A DNA stretch of 64,000 bases from Candidatus Methanomethylophilaceae archaeon (GCA_017540825.1 JAFYAH010000016.1:17317-81316), one strand, 5' to 3'. Shown: positions 27,845 through 38,203, counted from the first letter of the stretch. Translations and numbers: made by a program. The notes: generated by a model from the sequence alone, not told the origin.

Positions 27845-29587
27845 TCGCAGGCTCCATACGTCGGAGTCGGTCTGGAGCTTCACCATCCTCTCGAACAGCC
27901 CTCCGGATTCCCTCAGCACCGACGGCGGGCCTTCCTCGCCCACCTTCCCTCCCGACAGGACGACGATCTTGTCAGCCTCCTCCACGGTCCTCATCCTGTG
28001 GGCGATTATCAGCACCGTCTTGTCGACTACGAGCCTGGACAGGGCCTTCTGGACCCTACTCTCCGATTCGGTGTCGAGCGAGGCCGTGGCTTCGTCCATG
28101 ATGATGATCGGGGCGTCCTTCAGTATCGCCCTCGCTATGGATATCCTCTGCCTCTCGCCTCCGGAGAGCTTGCTCCCGTTCTCGCCTATCACCGTGCCGT
28201 ATCCTTCGGGAAGAGCGGACACGAACTCGTCGCACATCGCAGCTTCGGCCGCCGCGAGCACCTCCTCGTCGGATGCTCCCCTCCTTCCTATGCGGATGTT
28301 CTCCATCACCGTGGTGTTGAACAGCACCACGTCCTGGAATACTATGGAGTACTTGCCCATCAGCGTCTCGGGATCGACCGTGGATATGTCTATGCCCCCC
28401 AGGGTTATCTGCCCCTTGTCGACATCCCAGAACCTTGTGGCCAGCCTGGCGACGGTGGACTTCCCCTCTCCGGACGGGCCCACCAGCGCTGTGACCTCCC
28501 CCTGCCTCGCCACGAAGGAGACGTCCTCCAGGACCGTCTGGCCGCCGTTGTACGAGAACCCCACGTTCTTGAACTCGATATCGTAGTTCCGAGGCTCGAA
28601 GGACTCCGACCCGGTCTGGATCTCCATGCCGTTGATCTCCTGGATGCGCTCGCAGTGGTCCTCCGCCAGAAGCATGGCGGCAAGGTTCTGCAAGGCGATG
28701 TGGATCGGGTTGTAGATGCTCCCGACCATGATGAGGGCCGCGACGTAAGCTATCAGCGGTATGGAACCTTCGGAGAGCAGCACGGCGCCTGCTATGGCCG
28801 TGGTCGCGATCCCGAGCTTCAAGACCAGCTGCCCGCCGACCACGAATATGGTCATCGTCAGCTCCGACCTGATCTCCGCGCCCTCGACGGCGTCGAGATT
28901 CCTCCCCAGCTTCTCCATATAGGAGCCCTGCGCATCGTTGGCCTTGAGGTCCGCTGAGCATTCCAGAGACTCCTGTATCATCTCGGTGACGGCCTCCATC
29001 TTCTCGATCTTCTTCCTGTTCTCCTTCTTCTGCATCCCGGCCGAGAGGAACACCATGAGGAGCGCCACCGGGATCGGCCAGACTATCGCCAGCCCTAATA
29101 TGGGGGACCATGCGACTATCATCACGCCGACGGCGGTCGTGAATATCAGCGAGGCTATGAGGGCGGGGATCCAATGGGACAGCGCGGTCTCCTGCATCGT
29201 CACGTCGCCCATCATGCGCACCGTGAGGTCGGTGGGGTCCTTCTTGGCGAAGAACGACAGCGGGACCTTCCTCATCTTCTCCGCCATGCCCGTGCGGACG
29301 TTCCTGCTCTCCTGGTAGACGTCGAAGAAGCAGCGGTTGTACTGGTACAGATAGGCGGCGCCGGTCGCCAGCATCAGCACCAGGCCTATCGCCGCATAGA
29401 CCCATAGTTCGAGGCCGAAATCGTACTGGTTGTCCCCTATCAGGCCGGCCACGAACATTATGGCGACCATCATCGGGACCATCAGGACGAAATCCGTGAG
29501 GAGCGTCGCCGCGATGGCCTCCTTGAGGTTGCTCCATTGCTACTCCGAGAGCCCCCAGCGTTCTTTGAGAGACCCTGGAACGCTCAT
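27845..29587 (-). CDS. ABC half-transporter 2 (exporter fold) with in-frame TAG at codon 16, ending at CGA
   Basis: A 580-residue ABC protein: six-helix membrane domain, then an ATPase with Walker A GPSGEGKST, signature LSGGERQR and Walker B IIIMDEATASLD. The ATG at 29587 overlaps the previous gene's TGA as ATGA, which fixes the start. Codon 16 is TAG (29540-29542), after KERWGLSE and before QWSNLKEAIA, inside a stretch homologous proteins share. Homology ends at KLQTDSDVWSL, followed by CGA (27845-27847). The standard-code frame runs on to 27200 across the dehydratase gene. It pairs with ABC half-transporter 1, and the YbtP/YbtQ or IrtA/IrtB type is the likely model. Confidence 0.85.
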
Positions 29588-31371
29588 GCGGACGCCTCCT
29601 TGACCTTCCAGGAGAGGGCCTTCTGGTAGTCCTCCCACATGTCGCGGTACTTTCCAGCGGAGGACAAAAGCTCGTCGTGCCTTCCTGACTCGACTATCCT
29701 GCCGCGATCCATCACGCATATCAGGTCCGCGTTGCGGATGGTGGTGAGACGATGCGCTATCAGCAGCACGGTGCGGCCCTTGGAGAGCTCCTCGAACGCC
29801 TTCTGGATAAGATGCTCGTTCTCCGGGTCGGCGAACGCCGTCGCCTCGTCCAATATGACTATGGGGGCGTCCCTGAGGATGGCCCTGGCGATGGCGATCC
29901 TCTGCACCTCCCCTCCGGAGAGGTACGTCCCTCCTGGGCCTATCAGGGTGTCCAGGCCATAGGGCATCTTGGCGACGATGTCCTCGCATTGGGCGAGCCT
30001 GAGCGCTTCCGCCACCTCCTCGGGCCCGGCCTGAGGCCTTCCCAGACGGACGTTCTCCAGCAGAGTCCCTTTGATGAGGCGGTTGTTCTGGAAGACGTAG
30101 CTCTCTATGGAGCGCAGGTTGCTGCTGCCGATGTCCCGGAGGTCGATGCCGCCTATGGATATCGAGCCCTCCTGCGGATCCCAGAACCTTCCGGCCAGAC
30201 CCGCCATCGTGGACTTCCCGCTGCCGGAGGGCCCTACGAGAGCGGTTATCGTCCCTTGCTTCAGCTCCAGGGATACGCCGTCTATCGCGGACGCCAAGCC
30301 CTCGGAGTAGGAGAAGCGGACGTTGTCGAACGCGATGTCGAAGCCCTTCGGCATCCTAGGGGCGGCGGGCTCTTCCAGAGGCTCGATGGAAAGGATCTCG
30401 TTCACCCGCATCAGGGCGTCGTCCACCCTGTAGGTCTGGTCGGACGAGAACATTATCCTCATGAACAGGACCGAGATGAGCGGCGTGAACACCACGTAAA
30501 ATATCACGTTGGAGACCATGCCGCTGCTTATCTCGCCGTTCTCCAGGACCTCGATGATCAGCACCCCGAAGACGATCACGTACGACACGCAGCTGTTGAC
30601 CAGGACGAAGAATGCGGTCATCGGCCTCCTAGCCATCTCGGTGTACCCCTGGCAGTACGCGGCGTAGGAGTCGATGGACCCATTGAGGCTCTGGAATGAA
30701 TCCACGGTCTGCTGGAATATCTTCACAACGGAGATCCCGCGGACGTACTCCACAGCCTTGTTGTTGACATCGGCCATGGAAGACTGCCATGCGGTCATGC
30801 TCTCCTGCATGGAGGACCTTCCCATCATGGACATGGAGATGTATCCCCCGATCATCACGGGGACGAGAGCGGCGACGCCCAGCCTCCAGTCGAACACCAG
30901 CAGCAGGGCGGCTATCGCGAACGGGAGGACGTACATCCCGGCCAGGTCCGGCTGATTATGCGCTATGAACTCGTGGGTGGACTCCACCGAGTCCTGTATC
31001 ACCCTGCGTATCCTGCCGCTGCCCTCATCGTCGAACGCGCCTGGAGAAAGCTTCAGGGAATGCTCCACGAGCGTCTTCTTCATGTTCTTGGCTATGCGGA
31101 AGGCGGCGAAGTGCGACACCACGAGCGACAGGATGTAGACAGCTATCGACAGCGCCGCGAAAGCCATCGCCGACCAGCCGTATCCTATCATCGCATCCAT
31201 GTCGCCCGCGCCGAGCGCCTCGTTGACCGTCAGCCAGATGTAATAGAAGGGCACGATGGACAGAATCGAGCTTATGGCCGACCCTATCATAGAGGCCGTC
31301 ACCCAATGATGCCTGCCCTCGGCATATCTCTCGAATTCCGCTATGCGGCTATGCTTGTCTTTCTTGACCAT
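29584..31371 (-). CDS. ABC half-transporter 1 (exporter fold)
   Basis: A 595-residue half-transporter with six N-terminal membrane helices and an ATPase: Walker A GPSGSGKST, signature LSGGEVQR, Walker B IVILDEATAFAD. The D-loop reads FADPENE rather than SLDTESE, as is common in YbtP/IrtA-type partners of siderophore systems. It lies between fecE and its partner half-transporter (ATGA overlap), so the two most likely form a heterodimer. Direction (uptake or export) is not evident from sequence; context with FecE, FecD and binding-protein genes favours metal-chelate handling. Confidence 0.88.
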   Translation of the reverse strand: MVKKDKHSRIAEFERYAEGRHHWVTASMIGSAISSILSIVPFYYIWLTVNEALGAGDMDAMIGYGWSAMAFAALSIAVYILSLVVSHFAAFRIAKNMKKTLVEHSLKLSPGAFDDEGSGRIRRVIQDSVESTHEFIAHNQPDLAGMYVLPFAIAALLLVFDWRLGVAALVPVMIGGYISMSMMGRSSMQESMTAWQSSMADVNNKAVEYVRGISVVKIFQQTVDSFQSLNGSIDSYAAYCQGYTEMARRPMTAFFVLVNSCVSYVIVFGVLIIEVLENGEISSGMVSNVIFYVVFTPLISVLFMRIMFSSDQTYRVDDALMRVNEILSIEPLEEPAAPRMPKGFDIAFDNVRFSYSEGLASAIDGVSLELKQGTITALVGPSGSGKSTMAGLAGRFWDPQEGSISIGGIDLRDIGSSNLRSIESYVFQNNRLIKGTLLENVRLGRPQAGPEEVAEALRLAQCEDIVAKMPYGLDTLIGPGGTYLSGGEVQRIAIARAILRDAPIVILDEATAFADPENEHLIQKAFEELSKGRTVLLIAHRLTTIRNADLICVMDRGRIVESGRHDELLSSAGKYRDMWEDYQKALSWKVKEASA

Positions 31372-31433
31372 GTTCCACCTATTTCGTAGTCAATCGATCT
31401 CTGTTCCTGACCTGCATCCTGCATCTTTCGGAT

Positions 31434-32204
31434 TCAAGAGTGCTTCAGGGACCCGTAGGCGACCACATGCGGGAGCCCGTCGCGATCGTGGATCACCTCT
31501 GCGTTCACCTTGTAGACGTCCCTCAGCATCTCCTCCGTGAAGATCTCCTGGGCGGGCCCCTTGGCATACACCTGCCCCTCCTGGAGCACCACGACATCGT
31601 CCGCGAAGCGGGAGGCCAGGTTCAGGTCGTGAAGGATCATCACTGTCACCAGTCCGCGCTGTTCCGACAGGTCCTTCACGACCTCGAACATCTCCAGCTG
31701 CTTCTGGAGGTCGAGGTTGTTCGTGGGCTCGTCCATGAGCAGGAGCTGCGGCTCCTTGACCAGCGCTTGGGCGATGGAGATCATCTGCATCTGCCCGCCG
31801 GACAGCTCGTTGATCTGCTTGTCCGCGATCCTGTCGAGAGAGAGCTCCGACATCGCATGGTCCACCATCCGCCTGTCCTCGTCGCTGGGGCTCCATCTGA
31901 TGTGGTTGATCCTCCCGAGGAGGATCGTCTCGTACACGGTCATCGCCACGGCGCTCATGTGCTGCTGCGGCAGGTATCCCACCAGGTCGGTCGAGGTCTG
32001 GTCGACGCGGCCTATCTCCGTGCCGTTGAACGAGATGGACCCGCCATGGGGAATCTGCCCCGCCATGCATTTGATCAACGTGGACTTGCCCGCGGCGTTC
32101 GGCCCCACCACCGCTATCAGCCTGGCGTCGGATTCGAAGGACACGTCGTGCAGGACCTGCTTCTGGCTGTAGCTGCATACCACGCCCTTGAGCTCCAGGC
32201 TCAT
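31434..32204 (-). CDS. Iron-chelate/corrinoid ABC transporter ATPase (FecE/BtuD type)
   Basis: A 256-residue ATPase: Walker A GPNAAGKST, signature LSGGQMQM, Walker B LLLMDEPTNNLD, switch His in ILHDLNLA. The tail AEVIHDRDGLPHVVAYGSL is typical of FecE/FhuC proteins. It overlaps the permease gene by 4 bases (ATGA). It energises the permease encoded just upstream. Confidence 0.93.
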   Translation of the reverse strand: MSLELKGVVCSYSQKQVLHDVSFESDARLIAVVGPNAAGKSTLIKCMAGQIPHGGSISFNGTEIGRVDQTSTDLVGYLPQQHMSAVAMTVYETILLGRINHIRWSPSDEDRRMVDHAMSELSLDRIADKQINELSGGQMQMISIAQALVKEPQLLLMDEPTNNLDLQKQLEMFEVVKDLSEQRGLVTVMILHDLNLASRFADDVVVLQEGQVYAKGPAQEIFTEEMLRDVYKVNAEVIHDRDGLPHVVAYGSLKHS

Positions 32205-33265
32205 GATGCGAACCTCCTCTTCGAAAGGACGAGATAGAAGAAGAACGGGATCCCGATGAACGACGTGAGGATCCCGACCGGGAATATCGACGGCGCCGCC
32301 ACCACCTTGCTCAGCATGTTGGCCATGATGAGGATGATCGCACCTACCGCCATGGACATCGGGATGTAGTACCTGTGGTCCTCGCCCACGAGGAACCTCG
32401 AGATGTGCGGCGCTATCAGCCCGATGAAGCCGATCGTTCCCACGAAGCAGACGGCGACGGAGGTGAGCACCGACACCACTATCAGGGTCCTTCTCCTGAG
32501 CCCTGCGACGTCCACGCCGAGGCTAGACGCGTACGCGTCCCCGAGCTTGAGGGCGGTGTACCTCCACGAGCTGAGAAGGAACACGACCGATGAGATGGAA
32601 AGCACCAGGATGACCGCGCCGCACTGCTCCAGCGAGCATCTGGCGAGGCTCCCGAACATCCAGAACACTATCTCCGACAGCTGGTTGCTGTTCGCGAGCA
32701 GCTGCATCGTGGAGAGCAGGGCCTGGAACATGAAGAATATCGCTATCCCTGTCAGCAGGATGGTCGACTTGTCGGAGGCCCTGAACCTGGCCACCATGTA
32801 GATGACCAGGCAGGCCATCATGCTGCAGCCGAATGCGCCGGCGGAGATCATGATCATCCCCATCGCTCCGACCGCGGAGGACCCGACGACTATCATCAGC
32901 GCGGCCCCGAACCCGGCCGACGAGGATATCCCCAGCGTGTACGGCTCGGCCATCGGGTTGTCCAGGATCGTCTGCATGACCGATCCGGCGAGCGCTAGGC
33001 TCATCCCGACGGCTATCGCCATGGTCGTCGCCGGAAGGCGTATGTCATAGATTATCAGCCTGTCCATGGCGGTGACCTGGTCCGGTACGAAGAGCGTCCT
33101 TATGGCGTCGATGACCGACATCCCCGAGGAACCCACGGTGAGGTCTATGAAAAAAGCCGCCGCGCACACCACGATCGATGCCGCCAGGTACATCTTGCGC
33201 CTGCCTATCAGGCGATCGTATCCTTTCATCATGCGGGAGCCGTCTGTAGCTTCGTGATTCTCCAT
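32201..33265 (-). CDS. Iron-chelate/corrinoid ABC permease (FecCD family)
   Basis: A 354-residue permease with about ten membrane helices. FecCD/BtuC hallmarks include LAGSVMQTILDNPMAEPYTLG near residue 90 and FVGTIGFIGLIAPHISRFLVG near residue 270. Only one permease gene is present, so it probably forms a homodimer. It lies between the binding-protein gene and the ATPase gene. Confidence 0.93.
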   Translation of the reverse strand: MENHEATDGSRMMKGYDRLIGRRKMYLAASIVVCAAAFFIDLTVGSSGMSVIDAIRTLFVPDQVTAMDRLIIYDIRLPATTMAIAVGMSLALAGSVMQTILDNPMAEPYTLGISSSAGFGAALMIVVGSSAVGAMGMIMISAGAFGCSMMACLVIYMVARFRASDKSTILLTGIAIFFMFQALLSTMQLLANSNQLSEIVFWMFGSLARCSLEQCGAVILVLSISSVVFLLSSWRYTALKLGDAYASSLGVDVAGLRRRTLIVVSVLTSVAVCFVGTIGFIGLIAPHISRFLVGEDHRYYIPMSMAVGAIILIMANMLSKVVAAPSIFPVGILTSFIGIPFFFYLVLSKRRFAS

Positions 33266-33323
33266 CTGCTGACCCCGATCTGCAATCGTTGAAGGGGTTT
33301 GGGAATAGGTTTGAAGAAACGCA

Positions 33324-36300
33324 TCAGGAAGTGGCTCCCACCTCTCCGTCGATGGAGAAATACCAGACGCCCTTGAACTCGACCCATGGGAGGTACTCGG
33401 AATAGTACCCGTCCAGGGTCCCGAGGCAGTCCAGGTCGCTGTAGATCTCCGGGAACATGGTCTCAGCCATGAACTGGTAGACGAACCAGCAGTCGAACAT
33501 GCCGATCATGCTCATCTTGTCGATGAAGTAGACGTTGCCGCTGCTGATCGCAGGCACCGAATCGCTCCAGCCTATCCTCTTGCCGAGCTTGGCCGCTATG
33601 GAGTCGATGTCGGACTTGGTGACGCTGGCCCCCCATCCGATGAACTTGCCGCACTCCGGGGCGTACGACCTGAGGAGGTCGAAGAAGACGAAGTCGACAT
33701 CGCTCGTCGCGAACACCTCGGGGCTCACGGTCTGCTTGTACTGGGTCAAGGACTTCTGGTTGAGGCACTCTATGGGGTTGTCCGACTCGTTCTGGCTGTA
33801 CTGCGACAGGTATGTGACGAGCTCGACATAGTACGTGTACTTCTCCGCAGGGACCTGCGAGAGCTTGCTGGACACCTTCTCGACCTGCTTCTTGTAGAAG
33901 TCGGCGACCTTCGCGGCCGTGGACTGGTTGTCGAATATCCTTCCTACGATGTCGCAGTTCTTGCTCATGGTGTCCGGGTTGAGCTTTCCGACGAACAGGT
34001 CGAGAGTGACTATGGGGATGCCTGCCTTCGCCATCTTGTCCACGGTATCCTGGCTGACCATCCCGTACTGGATGCACCAGGTGGGGATGAAGACCGCATC
34101 GGGGTTCAGCGATGCGACCGTCTCCCAGTTGAACGTCCCTTGGAGGAAGCTGCCGACCTCGGTCATCCTTCCGAAGTCCATGCCGGCGTTTGACCACATC
34201 TCCTTCAGGTCCGGGTAGAACGAGTTGAGGTTGCTGTCGTATCCGACGACCATGTCGACGAACTGCTCGCCTGCGATGGAGGCGATCAGGGTCATCGACT
34301 CGGCGTCGCCGCACACCACCCTCTTCAGAGGGACCTCGAGCGCCACCTCGCGCCCGGCCAGGTCGGTCACCGTCACCGTCCTGCCCACGTCTCCGCCCCC
34401 GGACGTCTGGGTCTCCCCGATGTCGCCGTCCAGGGTGAAATACCAGACGCCTTTGAGCTCGACCCAGGGCAGGAACTCCTCGTAGAAGCTTTCCAGGGAT
34501 CCGACCGGGTCCAGCGACGAGAACATGTCGGGGAACATCTGCATAGCATGGAGCTGGAGGATCATCCAGTTCTCGAACGTGTTGAAATAGACCTGGTCGT
34601 AGACCATGACGTCCTTGCTCTTCACTGCGGTGACGCTGTTCCATCCGGGTCTCTTGGACAACGAGGCGCTTATGTCGGCGATGTCGGAAGCGGTGACCGT
34701 CGCACCCCACCCGATGTTCCTTCCGCATTCGGCCGCGCCGTTGTAGGCCATGAAGAAGACGTGATCCGGATCGCTCGAGACGAAGGCCTCTGCGCTTATC
34801 TGCTGCCCGGGCGTCGCGATGTTCTCCTGGCCGAGAGCCAGTGCCTCTGCGACGTTGGCTCCGCCCCTGTACGTGTCGAGCTTGACCAGCATCTCTTCGT
34901 AGAAGGAGAACTTCCCCTCAGGGATCTGGGATCTCTTGCCGAGAACGGAATCCAGCTGCTCCGCGTAGAAGTCGGCGACCTTGGAAGCGACGCCTCTCCT
35001 GTCGAAGATCTTTCCGATGATGTCGCAGTTCTTGGACATCGTATCAGCGTCGTAGCTGTTGACGAAAAGATCGAGGTTCACTATCGGGATGCCTGCGTCG
35101 GCCATCTTCTTGGCCGTGTCTTCGGACACCATCCCGTACTGGTACACCCACATCGGGACGAAGACCACGTCCGGGTCCAGGGAGGCGACGGCTTCCCAGC
35201 TGAACGTCGTGTTCTGGAAGCTTCCGACAGAGGCGATCTTGGAGAAGTCTATCCCGGCATTCTCCCACATCCTGGCCAGGTCGGGGTAGTACGTCTGGAG
35301 GTTGCTGTCGTATCCGACGAGGCAGTCCTTGAAGCCCTCCCCGGCGATGGCCGCTATCAAGGACATCACCTCGGCGTCGCCGCAGACCACCCTCTCTACA
35401 GGGGTGCTTATCTTGACTTCCCGCCCTGCGAGATCGGTTATGGTGACCGTGGTCTCCTTGTCCCTGCTCTCCGACACCGGGGTCGCCCCGACCTCGCCGT
35501 TGAGGCCGAAGTACCATACGCCTCTGAAGTCGACCCAGGGGAGGTACGTCTTGTAGAAATCGCCCAGCGCCTCGATGTATCCCAGGTCGCCGAAGATCTC
35601 TGGGAACATCTTCTCTGCATAGAACTGCTGTATCCACCAGCCGTCTATGGTCCCGCTCATGGACATCTTGTTTATGAAATAGACCTCGTTGTTGTCGATG
35701 GCTGGGATGCTGCCGGCCCATCCGACCCTCTTGTCGAGAGCCGCAGCGAGCGTGCGGAGCTCCGGCTCCGTGGGGGCCTTGGCTCCCCATCCGATGTACT
35801 TCCCGACGTCCGGGTAGTATGCTCTGAGAAGATCCAGGAATATGAAGTCCACATCGCTGGAAGCGAACGCCTCTGCGCCCACGGTCTCGCCGTACTTGGT
35901 GAGGGACTTCTGGTTGAGCGCCTCCTGCGGCTTGCCGTCGTCCGTAGAATAGTTCAGGCAATACTGGCCGAGACTGGTTATCGTCTCTATGTAGTACGTG
36001 TACTTGTCCGCAGGGACCTGCGACATCTTGCTGGAGACCTTCTCCACCTGGTTCCTGTAGAATTTGGCCACATCGCCCGCCGTGCGCTCGTTCTTGAATA
36101 TCTTTCCGAGCACCTCGCAGTTCTTGGCCATCTCGTCCGCGTTGAGCTTGGCCGAGAACAGGTCCAGGGTGACGATTGGGATTCCGGCCTTGGCCATGTT
36201 GTCGATGCTCTCCTGGGTGACCATCCCGTATGTGATGCACCAGTACGGGACGAACACGGCGTCGGGCTTCAGCAAAGCGACCGTCTCCCAGTTGAACGAG

Positions 36301-36659
36301 GAGTCCAGGAAGGATCCCACCGGCTTGATCTTAGAGAAGTCCATGCCGGCATCAGTCCACATATCCATGAAATCTGGATACATCTCGCGAAGATTGCTGT
36401 CATACCCTACCAGGATGTTCCCAAAGTTCTTTCCAGCTATCGACCCTATCAGGGTCATCAGGCCTGCGTCGCCGCAGACGACCCTCTCCAGGGGGACCTT
36501 GAGCTGGACCTCGTTGCCAGCCATGTCCGTCACCTTCAAGGTCTCCTTCTCGACAGGGGCCTTGTCGTCGCTGCTGCCGCCCATGACGACGAAGGCTGCC
36601 ACAGCAGCGAGGGCGACCACTGCGATGATGGCTATCAAAGCGATAATCTTTTTATCCAT
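33324..36659 (-). CDS. Substrate-binding protein with three tandem periplasmic-binding domains
   Basis: An 1111-residue extracytoplasmic protein. An N-terminal membrane anchor (about 5-30) is followed by three homologous copies of a FecB/BtuF-like binding domain, at roughly 40-395, 400-755 and 765-1111. Each begins with a TDxAGxEV motif and RVVCGDAxxM, and ends with a PWVxxxGVWYF motif followed by GEVGA or GDIGET. Known family members normally carry one copy. Three domains could raise capture efficiency or bind several ligands (inference). It is the first gene of the transporter operon, with a DtxR-like half-palindrome in its promoter region and a divergent AraC gene. Confidence 0.9.
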   Translation of the reverse strand: MDKKIIALIAIIAVVALAAVAAFVVMGGSSDDKAPVEKETLKVTDMAGNEVQLKVPLERVVCGDAGLMTLIGSIAGKNFGNILVGYDSNLREMYPDFMDMWTDAGMDFSKIKPVGSFLDSSFNWETVALLKPDAVFVPYWCITYGMVTQESIDNMAKAGIPIVTLDLFSAKLNADEMAKNCEVLGKIFKNERTAGDVAKFYRNQVEKVSSKMSQVPADKYTYYIETITSLGQYCLNYSTDDGKPQEALNQKSLTKYGETVGAEAFASSDVDFIFLDLLRAYYPDVGKYIGWGAKAPTEPELRTLAAALDKRVGWAGSIPAIDNNEVYFINKMSMSGTIDGWWIQQFYAEKMFPEIFGDLGYIEALGDFYKTYLPWVDFRGVWYFGLNGEVGATPVSESRDKETTVTITDLAGREVKISTPVERVVCGDAEVMSLIAAIAGEGFKDCLVGYDSNLQTYYPDLARMWENAGIDFSKIASVGSFQNTTFSWEAVASLDPDVVFVPMWVYQYGMVSEDTAKKMADAGIPIVNLDLFVNSYDADTMSKNCDIIGKIFDRRGVASKVADFYAEQLDSVLGKRSQIPEGKFSFYEEMLVKLDTYRGGANVAEALALGQENIATPGQQISAEAFVSSDPDHVFFMAYNGAAECGRNIGWGATVTASDIADISASLSKRPGWNSVTAVKSKDVMVYDQVYFNTFENWMILQLHAMQMFPDMFSSLDPVGSLESFYEEFLPWVELKGVWYFTLDGDIGETQTSGGGDVGRTVTVTDLAGREVALEVPLKRVVCGDAESMTLIASIAGEQFVDMVVGYDSNLNSFYPDLKEMWSNAGMDFGRMTEVGSFLQGTFNWETVASLNPDAVFIPTWCIQYGMVSQDTVDKMAKAGIPIVTLDLFVGKLNPDTMSKNCDIVGRIFDNQSTAAKVADFYKKQVEKVSSKLSQVPAEKYTYYVELVTYLSQYSQNESDNPIECLNQKSLTQYKQTVSPEVFATSDVDFVFFDLLRSYAPECGKFIGWGASVTKSDIDSIAAKLGKRIGWSDSVPAISSGNVYFIDKMSMIGMFDCWFVYQFMAETMFPEIYSDLDCLGTLDGYYSEYLPWVEFKGVWYFSIDGEVGATS

Positions 36660-36706
36660 TCTACCACCGATATGGTATCAGGATGGATTATCTCGCCGAT
36701 TCAATA

Positions 36707-36722
36707 TTTAACCATGACTAAA
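36707..36722. promoter_or_regulatory. Imperfect DtxR-like dyad between the binding-protein and AraC genes
   Basis: TTTAA-N6-CTAAA has the same half-sites and spacing as the two perfect dyads upstream of the DUF3793 gene, with one mismatch. It sits in the shared promoter region of the two divergent genes. Confidence 0.4.
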
Positions 36723-36772
36723 AATTACAAATAATGGGGCCTTCCTCACTGCCTCAAGGTCGGCGAGGCGGC

Positions 36773-37732
36773 ATGGACGCTCTGCTCTACAACAATTTCG
36801 AGATCACACCGTTCGAATCGGGCCTCAGATACTCCATCATCGGCCCTGACGGATCGACCGATGTGATGAACTATCCTTTCGAGGGGTTCGTCGTGAACCA
36901 TATGGTCACGGACATGCCGAGGTTCTCCAACAGGAACCAAATCGGCCACATGAACTACATCATGATAGACTGCACGGTGCGCGGTAGGATGACCATAGAG
37001 TACAGCGGAAAGCATCTGTCCCTGTCGCCCGGCAGCGTCGTCATCTATTACCCGGTGAGCGTGCAGTCGTTCATGACCGTCCACACGGAAGGATACGAGT
37101 CGATCACCATCGGAATAGACCTGGACAGATACGGCATCCTGCCCGAAGACGCCGATATGGAGCCTGTCGGCGCTGTCGGGCGGTTCGTTGAGCAGCACAA
37201 GGACAGGCCGCTGTGGCCTTTGAGGCTGCCAGACAGGCCCATGGCCGACGTCATAGCCATCTAGAGGGCCTTGGTTCGTCCTGAGAGAAGGGCGCTGATC
37301 CATGCTCTCGTGGACGAGATCCTGGAAGACCTTTCCGAGCCGCTGGACGCTCGCTCCGAGGGGATGGTCCTGACAGATTACGCGAAAAGGGAGGACCGGC
37401 TGTACGACAGGCTGGCGTCTTGCTACGACCGCCCATGCAACATGAGGGAGGCATGCCTGGACCTCGGCATGGACAGATGCAACATATGCTCGTCCTTCTC
37501 GAAGGTGTACGGGGATACGCCCTACGCATTCCATAAGCGCCAGAGGATGCTCTGTGCCTCCGGCGAGCTGATGGTCGGCGACGAGCCCATCGGGGCGATC
37601 GCGAACGGCATCGGCTTCCAGAAGGAGAGCAAATTCGCCGAGGAGTTCCAGAAGATGTTCGGATGCACCCCCAGCCGGTTCAGGAAGAGGTGCCGCAGTA
37701 TGCTCGACGGATCGTCCCGCATCGACAGCCGA
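36773..37732 (+). CDS. AraC-family regulator with in-frame TAG at codon 164, ending at CGA
   Basis: A 319-residue regulator if TAG is sense. Residues 1-163 are a cupin-like sensor (MTIEYSGKHLSLSPGSVVIYYP). TAG (37262-37264) sits between VIAI and RALVRPERRA in the linker. Residues about 210-310 contain both AraC helix-turn-helix motifs (REACLDLGMDRCNICSSFSK; EPIGAIANGIGFQKESKFAEEF). The frame continues exactly across the TAG. The first CGA (37730-37732) follows GSSRIDS at a sensible C-terminus; the standard-code stop is TAA at 37762. The ATG at 36773 has GAGG just upstream; 36734 is the alternative. It probably controls the divergent uptake operon. Confidence 0.82.
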
Positions 37733-37799
37733 AGCGGCCGTCCTGCCGGCTCCCGAGGTTAAGGTTATAAGGTCGCTGGGAATCGCTCCGCCGACAGAC

Positions 37800-38156
37800 A
37801 TGCTGTTGAGCGCGATCGCGGTGGCGGCCGGAGGAGCCATAGGCGCCGTCCTGAGATTCTCCGTGTACAGGCTCGTCGAGACGGATTTCCCATGGGCGAC
37901 GTTCATCGTGAACATCGTCGGATGCGTCCTGGCGTCGTTCCTGATGTTCCGCTACGGCGTGGACATGCAGGACCAGCTGAAGACGTTCCTGTTCGTGGGG
38001 CTGTTCGGCGCGTTCACGACCATGTCCACGTTCTCCATCGACACCGTTAACCTCATCGCGGACGGGTCGTACTGGTACGCCGCGGGCAACGTCCTCCTCA
38101 ACTCGGCGGTCTGCGTGGCCGGAGCGGCTGCAGGAAGGTACCTGGCGCTCCTGTAA
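37800..38156 (+). CDS. crcB: CrcB/Fluc fluoride channel
   Basis: A 118-residue, four-helix membrane protein of the CrcB/Fluc family, which exports fluoride as a dual-topology dimer. Hallmarks are GAIGAVLRF near residue 11, FIVNIVGCV near residue 38 and GLFGAFTTMSTFS near residue 69. It ends in TAA. A TATA-like GTTATAAGG lies about 35 bases upstream. The leader is too short, and lacks the conserved core, for a fluoride riboswitch. Confidence 0.93.
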   Translation: MLLSAIAVAAGGAIGAVLRFSVYRLVETDFPWATFIVNIVGCVLASFLMFRYGVDMQDQLKTFLFVGLFGAFTTMSTFSIDTVNLIADGSYWYAAGNVLLNSAVCVAGAAAGRYLALL

Positions 38157-38203
38157 ATGGAAAGGATGCGGCCCGGAGAACGGCCGGACCGCGTTTCGTG
38201 CGC

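Noticed and set aside
37740..37800. Possible fluoride riboswitch before crcB
   Set aside because: The leader is only about 50 bases, already holds the TATA-like box, and lacks the conserved GATGG/pseudoknot core of the crcB motif.
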